This document shows positions 27,001 to 34,671 of a stretch of DNA of 64,000 nt, in pieces. The position numbers and the translations under genes are program-made. Numbering within the stretch: position 1 is the stretch's first letter; every line of letters starts with the position of its first letter. Under the pieces are notes generated by a model. It was not told the origin of the DNA. It saw only the letters and a program-made list of their open reading frames with translations, and made no database searches. This stretch comes from Phycisphaerales bacterium (GTDB taxonomy: Bacteria > Planctomycetota > Phycisphaerae > UBA1845), in contig JACKHG010000017.1 of NCBI GenBank assembly GCA_020639115.1, positions 1 through 64,000 of the forward strand, read 5' to 3'.

Positions 27001-27654
27001 GACGGTCGCGATCTCACCGATCGTTGCGCCGCGATCAACCAGCGCACGCTGCACGGCGTGCAGATCGGCGCCGCGGTACACGAGGGCGCTGGCCGCGGCG
27101 CGGCCGATGCGCCCACGGAAGTGTGGAAGCACGCGGTAGTCCGGCGCGAAGTCGCCGCTCCAGCGTACGTGGGCGCGGGTCCGGGCGGCGTCGCGCTGCG
27201 CCGCCGTGCCCCACACGACGTAGGTATAGGGCTCGATGTACTGGACGACTTCGAGACCGTCGGCGCGCAGAGCGTCGAGCCACTCGGCCTTGGCGGGGCC
27301 GGTGAACTGCACGAGGCGCAGGTGGGGAGCCGTGTCCGCCGAGCGTGCAGCCACCTTGGGCTGGGGCAGAAAGAGCGGATCGAATGATTGTTCGCCGAGG
27401 CGCAGGACGTAGTCCGCGCTGGGTTCATCCGGGGCGAGACCGGCGGCAACGGCGTCGGCGAATTCGGAATCGGTGAGGGGGACCCAGACGTAGCTGCCGT
27501 AGTCGATCGCCTGCCCGGAGGGGAGGTGCTGGGCTACGTCCGCGGTCACGCGGATCGCCCGCGTGGCTGGGGCTGCGGACGCCGAGGCGCCGGTTATCAC
27601 CGCCATGATGACGCCGAAAGCGACCCGGCCCGATCGGGAAAGAGCATCATGCAT
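24043..27654 (-). CDS. Secreted subtilisin-like serine protease with dockerin-type C-terminus
   Basis: 1,203 residues from the ATG at 27654, chosen because a signal peptide (MHDALSRSGRVAFGVIMAV ...) begins there; 90 more codons are open upstream. A propeptide-like region (about 30-240) precedes an S8 catalytic domain with Asp298 (N-V-D-S-G-V-D), His328 (N-H-G-T-H-T-A-G) and Ser519 (G-T-S-M-A-S-P-H), a complete triad. Beyond it are a P-domain-like beta region (about 560-700), Ig/fibronectin-like modules (about 720-940), an unassigned module and, at the end, two dockerin-type calcium loops (D-F-D-G-D-G-D-L-D-D-A-D-F and D-F-D-G-D-T-D-V-D-L-V-D-F). A large extracellular endoprotease, not adjacent to a dedicated inhibitor. 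Confidence 0.9.
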   Translation of the reverse strand: MHDALSRSGRVAFGVIMAVITGASASAAPATRAIRVTADVAQHLPSGQAIDYGSYVWVPLTDSEFADAVAAGLAPDEPSADYVLRLGEQSFDPLFLPQPKVAARSADTAPHLRLVQFTGPAKAEWLDALRADGLEVVQYIEPYTYVVWGTAAQRDAARTRAHVRWSGDFAPDYRVLPHFRGRIGRAAASALVYRGADLHAVQRALVDRGATIGEIATVDDRFAHITFNIDAGRMADVATIPGVYTAKLTATDGGLRGELSDQINVNNVNAGNIPFTGYNAWLADVGLSGAGIIIANVDSGVDQSHPDLINRILPCVGSSCGGSTYSNHGTHTAGIMVADGSSGTLDDNGFLRGLGMAPGAHLVEQLYYPTWTQANGMRTLMRQSYDNGAILSGNSWGPAGSPQGYDQNTMQVDIGVRDVDADTPGNQPFIYVLSIMNGYGGTSSQGSPDEAKNILTIGSTRAQFSTGQPNPAINDVSPNSAHGPCLDGRKIPHLVAPGCNVDSTQPGGSYGVSNWCGTSMASPHVTGAIALFIEYYRSLSETSGDPSPALVKAAFTAVAHDLAGHLDADGGILGHPFDSKQGWGRLDAEAVLDPALDVRYFDNPVVFDNTGEEWSVTVNADDPLTPVRMMLVWTDAPGHGLGGSTPAWNNDLDLVVESGANTYLGNVFGTNGASTTGGVRESKNNTEGVFIESPGAGDITVRVLATSINSDALPGSGDTTDQDFSLVCYNCKRVAGFALSPAPAEVDVCAGDDASFAVDVASISGATDPVTLSVLNLPAGASALFNPNPVVPVGTSGLTITDTAGVTEGSYSIDIQGVSSNGVRSVAVMLNVFAGPPDAVTLAHPAAGSNGVVLVPTLAWAPAPTAQAYTVEVAGDPAFANIVFTATTTDTAATPTIALASHTTYFWRVRAANVCSNGADSAVQYFTTRVQPPVLLIDGDDNDPDVRAAYTAALDSNGIAYDVWDTNVGADEPTAADLAPYTMAIWFTGDLYGFFDPEVAGPSPTAEAALATFLDNGGCFFISSQDYHANRGLTDFMTAYLGVASVTNDTSQSTATGAGSLFTGFGPVTLDYPFSNFSDSLTPAPGAEASMVGNVGTMGLSHNGGAYHASFWAFPFEAIPTAGERAALMNELVTWCGAQPPLPGDFDGDGDLDDADFAHWADCMTGPAGGPTYNPCAAFDFDGDTDVDLVDFSMLATQWSGGI

Positions 27655-27988
27655 AAGGGTTGTTCCAGCGCGCAACTGTGACTTCTCACTCTCGCCCTGC
27701 CGGCGTCGCGCATCGGTGATCAGCGCACGTAAGGCGAGCTGGATCGACAAGTGGTGACACTCAAACCGTGCAGGCCACGAGCCCGATGAGAGGAGACGCC
27801 CCCCGTCCCCTGCCCCGAAGGGGTCACACTGATCGTACGTCCTTGATTTCGCGGGTTCAAGCCGCAAGTGGCTGACAAGAACGCCAGCGACGGCAGGTAT
27901 GCCCGATCGAAGCCCGGCGTGCATCGGACTTGTGTCCGAGCGGGAGCGGGACCGAGATGGGCAGCGCGTGCCGCTGGCCGGCGGGTGG
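27655..27988. other. Gap between protease start and histidine-kinase end
   Basis: About 330 bases on which no separate gene is supported. It should contain the promoter of the protease at 27654; no convincing hexamer pair was found. Confidence 0.4.
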
Positions 27989-30682
27989 TCAGGCCGGCGC
28001 TGGACGCTGCGTGGACGGCGCGTGCAACTGGTTGCAGATGAGTTCGATCAGGGCCCGGTAACCGATCGGTTTGGCGGCGTAGTCGTTGCAGCCGGCGGCG
28101 AGGCACTGGGCGCGATCGCCGGTCATGGCGTGGGCGGTGAGGGCGATGATCGGCAGGCGGCAGCCCATCTGCCGCAACCGCCGCGCGGCGGTGTAGCCGT
28201 CGATCTCCGGCATCTGCATGTCCATCAGCACGAGGTCGACCGGGGCGGGGTCGCGCAGCCGGCCGGTGGCGGTGCGATCGATGGTGAGCGTCTCGAGCGC
28301 CTCGCGTCCGTTTTCGGTGACGATGACCTCGGCGCCGGCCCGGCGCAGGTGGAAGGTGATGAGCTTGCGATTATCCGTTCCGTCCTCCGCCAGCAGGATG
28401 CGTCGTCCGCGCAGGGCGTGTTGGGGGAGGGGCGGCGTCTTGTCCGGCGCCGAGTCGGGCACGAACGATACGTCGCGTGGTTCTGCGGTAGGAGTGCTGG
28501 GCGGCTTCGACTCCTCCGCCGCGGTGGCTGCGACGGTCAGCGTGAAGGTGCTGCCGGCGCCGGGCTGCGACTGGACGGTGATGGAGCCGCCCAGCATTTC
28601 GGCGAGGCGTTTGGAAAGGTGGAGGCCGAGGCCGGTTCCGCCGAAGCGGCGCGTCATGGAGGCATCGGCCTGGGTGAATGCTTCGAACAAGCGCCCCATC
28701 TGCTCCGGGGTCATGCCGATGCCGGTATCGCGAACGTCGAAGGTGAGCAGGGGCACAGCGCCTGAAGCGTCTGCGACGAGGGTTACGGTGACATCCACCG
28801 TGCCGTCGCGCGTGAACTTGATGGCGTTGCCGATCAGGTTGACGAGGATCTGGCGCACGCGCACGGGATCGCTGATGATCCGTTCCGGTACGGCAATGTC
28901 GTGGTTGACCTTGAGGGTCAGGCCCTTCGCGGCGGCCTGAACGTGGAGCAGGGTAATGACCTCGGCGACGATGCGCCGGGGCGCCATGGCGACGCGTTCG
29001 ACGGTGAACTTGCCGGCCTCGACTTTGGAAAGGTCGAGGATGTCGTTGATGATGGCGAGCAGATGCTGGCCGTTGTGGTGAATCGCGGCGAGCGCCTCGG
29101 TGCGCTGGTCCGCCGACAGGACCTCTTGTTCGGCGTCCCGGAGCAGTTCGGCGTAGCCGATGATTACGGACATCGGCGTACGGATCTCGTGGCTCATGTT
29201 GGCGAGAAAGTCGCTCTTGGCACGGTTGGCGGTTTCGGCGGCGGCGAGCGCCTCGCGTAACTGCGCCTCCACGCGTTTGAGCGGCGTGATATCGACGCTG
29301 AGTCCGAGCATTCCGATGACGTTGCTGCGCTCATCGCGCAAGGGGACGAGGTTTGCGGAAACCCAGCGATACTCACCCGGTGCGACCTCGTGGCGATGCT
29401 CCTTGTTGAGCAGCAACCGGCCGGACTCGATCACTTCCTGGTCGGCATGCTCGCGGATCGCCCGGTCTTCCTGCGCGCGGGGCATGTCCGCATCTGTCCG
29501 GCCGACGATCTCCGCGGGCGTGGCGAACCCGTGGTCGCGGGCGAAGCGATCGTTGCAGCCCACGTACTCGTGGTTTCGGTTTTTCCAGAAGACGCTGCAG
29601 GGAATATGCTCGAGCACGTTGCGGAGCAGTTCGGTCTGGGCGGCGAGGTCGGCGGTGCGCTGCTGGACGCGCTGCTCGAGGTGGTCGTTGGCGGCGATGA
29701 GCGCTTCGCGTGCCCGTTTGCGCTCGGAGATGTCGGTCACGAAGCCTTCCAGCGCGATCAGCGCGCCGGCTTCGTCAAAAACGCCCTGCCCGCGTTCCCA
29801 GACCCATTTCTGCGTGCCGTCCGCACAGCAGAGGCGGTATTCGAGTTCAAACCGCGCGCGCTGGGCCAGTGCGGCCTGGACAGCGCGCCAGACTTCGTCG
29901 GCATCCTCGGGGTGGACGAGGTCGCCGTAGGCGACCGTGGAATTGCCGATCAAGTCGGAGCAGGCGTATCCGGTCAGCAGCAGGCAGCCCTCGCTGACGT
30001 ACTCCATCGTCCAGTCGGAATCGTTGTGGCAACGGTAGGCCATGCCCGGCAGGTTGCTCAACAGAGTCGCCACGCGGCGTTCCTGCTCGCGCAGCGCCTC
30101 CGTTGCCCGGGTCCGCCGGGCGATCTCCGCCTGCAGCGCCGTGTTCGAGGCGCGCTGCTCAGCCGCCCAGCGTTCCGCGCGGGCCAACTGGGCGCGCTGG
30201 CCGCACGCCAGGTTCCACTTTTCCGTCAGGGCGCTGGCCATCTGCCGCACCTCGGCGGCGTCGAACGGTTTTTTCAGCAGCAGCAGGTTGTCGCGGTACC
30301 CGAGCCGGTTGACGATGTCGTCCCAGGTGTAGTCGGCGCAGGCGGTGCAGATGACGACCTGCAGGTGAGGGTCCACCGCCCAGAGCCGTTCGATGGTTTG
30401 AACACCATCCCAGCCCGGGGTCGTACACAGATCGATGAAAGCCACGGCGTAGGGCACGCCGGCAGTCGCAGCCGCGCGTACGCGGCGATAGGCGTCCGCG
30501 CCGCGGCAGACCTCGCCCAGATCGAACCGACGGATCTGGCGGCGCGGGGACGACGGCCCGCCGGACTGCGGCCCCTCGGTCGCGGCGCTTCCGCCCCCGC
30601 CGAGGACCTTGCGTAGTTCCCCGGGGAGCGCAGCGCAGTCGTCGACGATGAGTATCTTGCGGTTGGGCTGCTGATCGGTCAC
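27989..30682 (-). CDS. Hybrid sensor histidine kinase, REC-PAS-PAS-HisKA-HATPase-REC
   Basis: 897 residues from the GTG at 30682, right before K-I-L-I-V-D-D-C; the frame is open 44 codons further. The first receiver domain (about 8-155) has the D-D pair, a phospho-acceptor Asp in F-I-D-L-C-T-T-P-G-W-D-G and K-K-P-F. A coiled segment leads to two PAS domains (about 210-340, with Y-V-S-E-G, and about 360-480). The HisKA domain has S-H-E-I-R-T-P with His498, followed by an ATPase domain with N-x-I-G-N-A-I-K-F-T, D-T-G-I-G-M and G-G-T-G-L-G-L. A second receiver (about 765-885) has L-V-L-M-D-M-Q-M-P-E-I-D-G. No transmembrane segment, so it is a cytoplasmic phosphorelay kinase. Its target is not in the window. 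Having a receiver at the N-terminus as well suggests it takes input from another kinase. Confidence 0.93.
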   Translation of the reverse strand: MTDQQPNRKILIVDDCAALPGELRKVLGGGGSAATEGPQSGGPSSPRRQIRRFDLGEVCRGADAYRRVRAAATAGVPYAVAFIDLCTTPGWDGVQTIERLWAVDPHLQVVICTACADYTWDDIVNRLGYRDNLLLLKKPFDAAEVRQMASALTEKWNLACGQRAQLARAERWAAEQRASNTALQAEIARRTRATEALREQERRVATLLSNLPGMAYRCHNDSDWTMEYVSEGCLLLTGYACSDLIGNSTVAYGDLVHPEDADEVWRAVQAALAQRARFELEYRLCCADGTQKWVWERGQGVFDEAGALIALEGFVTDISERKRAREALIAANDHLEQRVQQRTADLAAQTELLRNVLEHIPCSVFWKNRNHEYVGCNDRFARDHGFATPAEIVGRTDADMPRAQEDRAIREHADQEVIESGRLLLNKEHRHEVAPGEYRWVSANLVPLRDERSNVIGMLGLSVDITPLKRVEAQLREALAAAETANRAKSDFLANMSHEIRTPMSVIIGYAELLRDAEQEVLSADQRTEALAAIHHNGQHLLAIINDILDLSKVEAGKFTVERVAMAPRRIVAEVITLLHVQAAAKGLTLKVNHDIAVPERIISDPVRVRQILVNLIGNAIKFTRDGTVDVTVTLVADASGAVPLLTFDVRDTGIGMTPEQMGRLFEAFTQADASMTRRFGGTGLGLHLSKRLAEMLGGSITVQSQPGAGSTFTLTVAATAAEESKPPSTPTAEPRDVSFVPDSAPDKTPPLPQHALRGRRILLAEDGTDNRKLITFHLRRAGAEVIVTENGREALETLTIDRTATGRLRDPAPVDLVLMDMQMPEIDGYTAARRLRQMGCRLPIIALTAHAMTGDRAQCLAAGCNDYAAKPIGYRALIELICNQLHAPSTQRPAPA

Positions 30683-31056
30683 GTCGTCATCTGCTCCAGG
30701 GCCCGCAGGGGCAGTTCCAGCGTGAAAGTCGCCACTTGACCGATCCCCGGACTGAGCCACCCCAGGTACCGCCGATGTTCGCCGGCAGAAACGGCGCGGG
30801 GTTACGGCGTGCAAGCGCGTTGTGCAGCCGGATCATGAAACCGTTGGCAGACAGCGCCCGGAGTCGCCGTGGTTCACGACGTGAGATGGCCGGCGCAGGC
30901 CACGCGCGTGCGATACGGGCTGCACGAGTACCTGATACATCGGCTCAGCGATCGACGGCGTTGATGCGTCCGCTGGCGTGGAACGGCGGGGTGAAGGTCC
31001 GTGAAACGGCTGCGTAACGCGGGCGGGTGCGCTGCGGCGGCAATTCCGTGCCTTTT
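30683..31056. other. Divergent intergenic region between kinase gene and tatA
   Basis: About 370 bases with no gene-like frame of its own. The tatA promoter lies at its right end; no clear promoter was recognised for the kinase. Confidence 0.4.
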
Positions 31057-31084
31057 TTGACGGGCCCCACTGCAGACCTATAAT
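31057..31084 (+). promoter_or_regulatory. Strong sigma-70-type promoter of tatA
   Basis: TTGACG (31057-31062) and a perfect TATAAT (31079-31084) are 16 bases apart, about 80 bases before the tatA start. The best consensus promoter in the window. Confidence 0.7.
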
Positions 31085-31164
31085 TCCATGTGCCGACAAG
31101 AATGGTGGGATGCGGCTCGCAGCGCGGACGAGGCGTCCTGTGCGCGTCGAGCGGAGAGTGAATC

Positions 31165-31437
31165 ATGTTCGGATTGCCGGGTTGGGCGGAATTGCTGCTG
31201 ATTGCGTTCGTGGGGCTGCTGCTGTTCGGCAAGCGCCTTCCGGAAGTGGCGCGTTCGCTGGGTCAGTCGGTGGTCGAGTTCAAGCGGGGCATGCAGGGCT
31301 TCAAGAACGACATGGATCGGGCGGCGCAGCTTCCGTCGAATTCATCGTCGGCCCCGGCGGGGGCCCTGCCGGACCAGAATGCGCCGCGGCCTGCGGCACC
31401 CGCGTCGTCCACGCCGAATCAGCCCAACGCCGAGTAG
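31165..31437 (+). CDS. tatA: Sec-independent protein translocase subunit TatA
   Basis: 90 residues, typical for TatA/TatE, the pore-forming subunit that exports folded proteins with twin-arginine signals. Residues about 4-20 are the single membrane helix (W-A-E-L-L-L-I-A-F-V-G-L-L-L-F-G), followed by the hinge F-G-K-R-L-P-E-V and an amphipathic helix (A-R-S-L-G-Q-S-V-V-E-F-K-R-G). The C-terminus is disordered, rich in Pro, Ser, Ala and Asn. GGAGAG precedes the ATG. tatB and tatC are not adjacent, so tatA is a separate unit here. Confidence 0.93.
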   Translation: MFGLPGWAELLLIAFVGLLLFGKRLPEVARSLGQSVVEFKRGMQGFKNDMDRAAQLPSNSSSAPAGALPDQNAPRPAAPASSTPNQPNAE

Positions 31438-31449
31438 TGCCATCGCATT

Positions 31450-31493
31450 ATCCTAATCCCACCTAGGCGTCATCCTAATCCCACCTAGGCGTC
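31450..31493. repeat. Perfect 22-bp tandem duplication
   Basis: Two identical 22-base units, 31450-31471 and 31472-31493 (ATCCTAATCCCACCTAGGCG plus TC), lie between the ends of convergent genes. The second unit contains the stop codon of the gene at 31485-32024, so the duplication put a spare copy of its last codons and stop downstream. Confidence 0.95.
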
Positions 31494-32024
31494 GAAGGGT
31501 ATCTGGTAGCAACCGTCGAACGCCTCCGCGAAGTCGAACACCCCTCCGAAGTCATCGAGCGAGTCGCTGGGCTGCTTCTGCATGAAGTCGTAGTCGATCA
31601 TCGCGAACACGATGCGCCCGAAATCCAGCGTTTCGGTAATTCCCCAGGCCGCCAGCACCGAGCGAGCGAGCCGGCCCCAGCGCTGCTGGGCATAGTCGCG
31701 CAGCCCCCAGCACAGATCCTGCCCGCTGACGTGGCGGTTGAGCCGCTCGAAGCCGCCCGCGTCGTCGATCGCCGCCACGACCGTCTCGCTGAGCGACCCG
31801 TTTTCGTACATTTCGCGCAGGTCCGCGAGGTCGAGGCCGTGGCGCAGCAGGTAGCGCATGACCGAGATCTGCGCGGGCGATTCCGGACCGTGCACGCGAT
31901 GCACGGCGTACCCCAAGCCCTCGCGCACAAAGTGGTAGGCCCCCTCGGGGTAGCGTCCCACCTTGGCGGCGAGTTGCTGCAGACTTTTCTCGCTAGCTTC
32001 CGCCATCTTGATGAAGCACGGCAT
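31485..32024 (-). CDS. Minf_1886 family protein
   Basis: 179 residues (an alternative ATG at 32006 gives 173). The pattern R-Y-P-E-G-A-Y-H-F-V-R-E-G-L near the start and D-F-G-R-I-V-F-A-M-I-D-Y-D-F-M followed by D-D-F-x-x-V-F-D-F-A at the end is that of the Minf_1886 family, conserved in Planctomycetes and Verrucomicrobia, function unknown. No signal peptide, no membrane segment; likely cytoplasmic. A TATAAT on the minus strand at 32108-32103, about 80 bases before the start, could be its -10, although the -35 is poor. Confidence 0.75.
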   Translation of the reverse strand: MPCFIKMAEASEKSLQQLAAKVGRYPEGAYHFVREGLGYAVHRVHGPESPAQISVMRYLLRHGLDLADLREMYENGSLSETVVAAIDDAGGFERLNRHVSGQDLCWGLRDYAQQRWGRLARSVLAAWGITETLDFGRIVFAMIDYDFMQKQPSDSLDDFGGVFDFAEAFDGCYQIPFDA

Positions 32025-32117
32025 TCCAACCGCGGTGCAGAACCTGAACCGACGCGCACTTCGGGAACATGCACGGAGCTGCCGACGGTTCGTGTCAGTC
32101 TGATTATAGGGCGACCG

Positions 32118-32644
32118 TCATGCTCCGGACGGCGGTCCGCCGCCGCTCGGACCACCTCCGCCACCCGATCCGCCGCCGTCGCTCGGGCGGCCCCCCTCGC
32201 TCGAGCGGCCGCGTGACGACCGGCGTCCGCGTCGCCGCCGGCGGCGGCGGTTGTCGCCACCGCCCTGATCGTTGCCGGGCCGGGACGTGCTTTCCCCAGC
32301 GTCCCCCCTTTCCGGCGTCGCATTCGCATCAGGTTTGGGAGCGCATTCTGCCCCTGGCTGGGCCCCTGGGCCGACCTTTTGTCGCCAGAGCCGCCCGCCG
32401 GCAGGGAGCGTCAGGAAGCGGTTGGTGCGACTGCGTTCCTCGCCTGCGCCGTTGCAGCTGCCGGATCCGCCGCCGCGTTGGGCGGCATCAGCGCGGCAGC
32501 TGAGCGGCCTCCGCCTGCCGAGCAGCGAGGCGGCTGCCTTTTCCTGCTGGCGGCGGCACGGAGTTCAGCCTCGTCGATCAGATCCTCAAGGCGACAGTGA
32601 AGCGGCCCCGTCCTCGGTCTGCACGTGGAGGGCTGGGTCAGGAT
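32118..32644 (-). pseudogene. Frame-broken 3' part of ricT
   Basis: Past 32725 the RicT sequence continues in pieces spread over the three minus-strand frames: P-R-N-G-Q-R-V-T-E-Q-G near 32664-32703, L-H-V-Q-T-E-D-G near 32605-32630, E-D-L-I-D-E-A-E-L-R-A-A-A near 32550-32590, and then one clean open frame from about 32545 to TGA at 32118-32120 coding an Arg-rich and Gly/Ser-rich tail (N-R-R-R-R-R-R-R-G-R-R ... G-G-G-S-G-G-G-G-G). Each piece fits the expected order of a PSP1/RicT C-terminus. About five indels in 200 bases separate them. Confidence 0.7.
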
Positions 32645-33517
32645 CTACCGGCCGATGGCGGTGGCAGCCCCTGCTCGGTGACGCGCTGCCCATTCCGGGG
32701 AGCTTGCGGTTACGAGATCCTCGTACGTGGTGTGTTCGTAGCGCAGGCAGCACTTCAACCGGCCACAACGCCCCGACACCTTCGCGGGATCGAGCGTGGC
32801 CTTTTGCATCTTGGCCATTTTCATACTGATCGGCCTGAGCGTTTTGAGGAAGCTCTTGCAGCAGCACTCACGCCCGCAGGTTTCGTAGTCGGCGAGCAGA
32901 CGGGCTTCGTCGCGTGCGCCAACCTGACGCATTTCGATGCGCGTCTGGAACTCATCCGCCAGTCCGCGAACGAGCGTGCGGAAGTCGACGCGGCCCTCAG
33001 CCATGAAGTAGAAGATCACGCGTTCACCGCCGAAGAGGTGTTCGCATTCGATAACCTTCATCGGCAAATTGGCTTGGTCCGCGCGCTCCTGGCAGAACTT
33101 CTTCTTGCGCAGCGACTCGGCGCGAATGTGCTCCCAATCGGAAACGTCTTCGGGCGAAGCGAGGCGGAGAATGCGACCGTTGCTGAAGTGGAAATAGTCT
33201 GGCCCGCTCTCGTCAACGTAGCGTTTGATCTGGTCGCGCGAGACGCACTTGTCGCACCCGTCGCACGAGACGGAGACCATCTCGCCCATCTCGATGCCGC
33301 GGTTGGTCTGGATGATGACGTTCGCGCCGCACCCGAACTTCATGCCGTCGTTCGGGTAGCGGAACTCCCCCACCGCGCGCATGTACCCGTAGCGCACCAC
33401 GGCGGTCGGGTAGACCTTTTCCAGTCCGTTGCCGCACTGGCCCGGGGAGCAGCCGCTGCCGCAGCCGCCCGATTTCGGCTGATCCGCAGATTCGCCGTTG
33501 TGAACGTTGATAACCAT
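32645..33517 (-). CDS. ricT: PSP1/RicT family regulatory iron-sulfur protein (3' end disrupted)
   Basis: RicT (YaaT) works with other factors in RNA processing and phosphorelay in Bacillus; in other bacteria the role is less clear. The N-terminus is Cys/Gly-rich (G-G-C-G-S-G-C-S-P-G-Q-C). The PSP1 core follows: G-M-K-F-G-C-G-A-N-V-I-I-Q-T, F-C-Q-E-R-A, M-K-V-I-E-C-E-H-L-F-G-G-E-R-V-I-F-Y-F, D-F-R-T-L-V-R-G-L-A, and the diagnostic V-S-G-R-C-G-R-L-K-C-C-L-R-Y-E. True RicT sequence ends near Y-E-H-T-T-Y-E-D-L (about 32725); the last 27 residues of this frame are out-of-frame. The full gene should run to 32118. Confidence 0.85.
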   Translation of the reverse strand: MVINVHNGESADQPKSGGCGSGCSPGQCGNGLEKVYPTAVVRYGYMRAVGEFRYPNDGMKFGCGANVIIQTNRGIEMGEMVSVSCDGCDKCVSRDQIKRYVDESGPDYFHFSNGRILRLASPEDVSDWEHIRAESLRKKKFCQERADQANLPMKVIECEHLFGGERVIFYFMAEGRVDFRTLVRGLADEFQTRIEMRQVGARDEARLLADYETCGRECCCKSFLKTLRPISMKMAKMQKATLDPAKVSGRCGRLKCCLRYEHTTYEDLVTASSPEWAARHRAGAATAIGR

Positions 33518-33766
33518 GTTCGCTTATCCGCTGCGCGTGGACGCCCCACCGGGACAGCCGGCGCCGGCGTCCCTCACGCCGGCTGGGCTGGCGGTGCAGA
33601 TCGACCCCGCGACCTTGCTCTCGATTTTGAGCTGTTCGCTCGGAACCACTTTCGCCAGCGGAGTTTATCGCGTGCGCAACCGAGCCGCCAGCATATCCTG
33701 CGAAGTTGCCCGACAGGTTGCCTGAGGGCGGTCAGGAGCGACTCGCGCCGCGGGTCCGCCGGTGCA

Positions 33767-34117
33767 CTATCCAGCCGCTTCCCCGGCGGCCAGCACGGCG
33801 TCGAGCGCCGCGGTGTACGCCTCCAGGCCACGCAATCCGACCAGCTTCGCCTGTGGTTCCCCATGGCGAAAGACCATCACGGTAGGGATCGACCCGATGC
33901 CGTACGCCGCGGCTGTTCGAGAGTGGGTGTGCACATCCAGTTTCACCACGCGTGCCTGCCCGCGATAGCGGATTGCCAGTGTTTCAAGCGTTGGCGCCAG
34001 CGCCCGGCAAGGGGGACAGTTCTCGCCCCAGAAATCCACGACGACGGGCACCGGCTGGTCCAGAACCGCGGTTGCAAAGTCCGCGTCACCGACTTCCGCC
34101 ACGATGGGCTCCCTCAT
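33767..34117 (-). CDS. Thioredoxin with a C-P-P-C active site
   Basis: 116 residues, thioredoxin length. The redox motif is N-C34-P-P-C37 within V-V-D-F-W-G-E-N-C-P-P-C, instead of the usual W-C-G-P-C; the cis-Pro loop S-I-P-T-V-M-V-F is intact. The Trp normally before the first Cys is Asn. GGGAGG is 6 bases before the ATG. It probably reduces protein disulfides in the cytoplasm, with an altered redox potential. A second thioredoxin is immediately upstream, on the same strand. Confidence 0.9.
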   Translation of the reverse strand: MREPIVAEVGDADFATAVLDQPVPVVVDFWGENCPPCRALAPTLETLAIRYRGQARVVKLDVHTHSRTAAAYGIGSIPTVMVFRHGEPQAKLVGLRGLEAYTAALDAVLAAGEAAG

Positions 34118-34227
34118 GGTCAGCCTCCCTGGCTAGAAAGCGGGCGGCGCGCGACTGCGTTGCTGCCGGTCGCGCGCCGCCGAATATTCGCTGGGACTCG
34201 GATTCTCGCGAGGTCGATGCGCCGGGA

Positions 34228-34560
34228 TCAGCCGAGGGCGGCGTCGATGGCGTCGCGGAAGTCCTTTTCGCTGCGCAGGCCCACGAACTTCTCCTGCACC
34301 TCGCCGCCGTTGAAGAGAATGACGGTGGGGATGGCGCTGATGCCGAACTTGGCGGACGTCTGCGGGTTGGCATCGGTGTCGAGCTTGCCGATGCGGGCCT
34401 TGCCCTGGTAGGCGGTCGCGAGGGCATCGATGGTCGGGCCGAGGGCCTTGCACGGAGCGCACCACTCCGCCCAGAAGTCCACCAGCACCGGCTGATCGTG
34501 CTGCAGCACGTCGGTCTCGAAGGAATCGTCACTGAACTTGAAGGTGTCGGCACCCGCCAT
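34228..34560 (-). CDS. trxA: Thioredoxin (C-A-P-C active site)
   Basis: 110 residues from the ATG at 34560, chosen because AAGGAG is 7 bases upstream (an ATG at 34578 is less well placed). Standard thioredoxin with W-A-E-W-C34-A-P-C37, I-G-K-L-D-T-D-A-N and cis-Pro loop A-I-P-T-V-I-L-F. General disulfide reductant. It precedes the C-P-P-C thioredoxin by 110 bases; the two are tandem paralogues that have diverged at the active site. Confidence 0.92.
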   Translation of the reverse strand: MAGADTFKFSDDSFETDVLQHDQPVLVDFWAEWCAPCKALGPTIDALATAYQGKARIGKLDTDANPQTSAKFGISAIPTVILFNGGEVQEKFVGLRSEKDFRDAIDAALG

Positions 34561-34671
34561 GATTTGCTCCTTGTGCATCGTCGATAGTCTGCCCTGCCGC
34601 GCTCGGGCGGCGGGATTCTAGGAGGCCCTCCAGAGGGGGTCAAGGTCGAGGTCGAGCGGAGCGGCCGGCGG

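Noticed and set aside
26176..27387. 403-codon plus-strand frame
   Set aside because: Antisense to the subtilisin catalytic domain, whose triad is on the minus strand.
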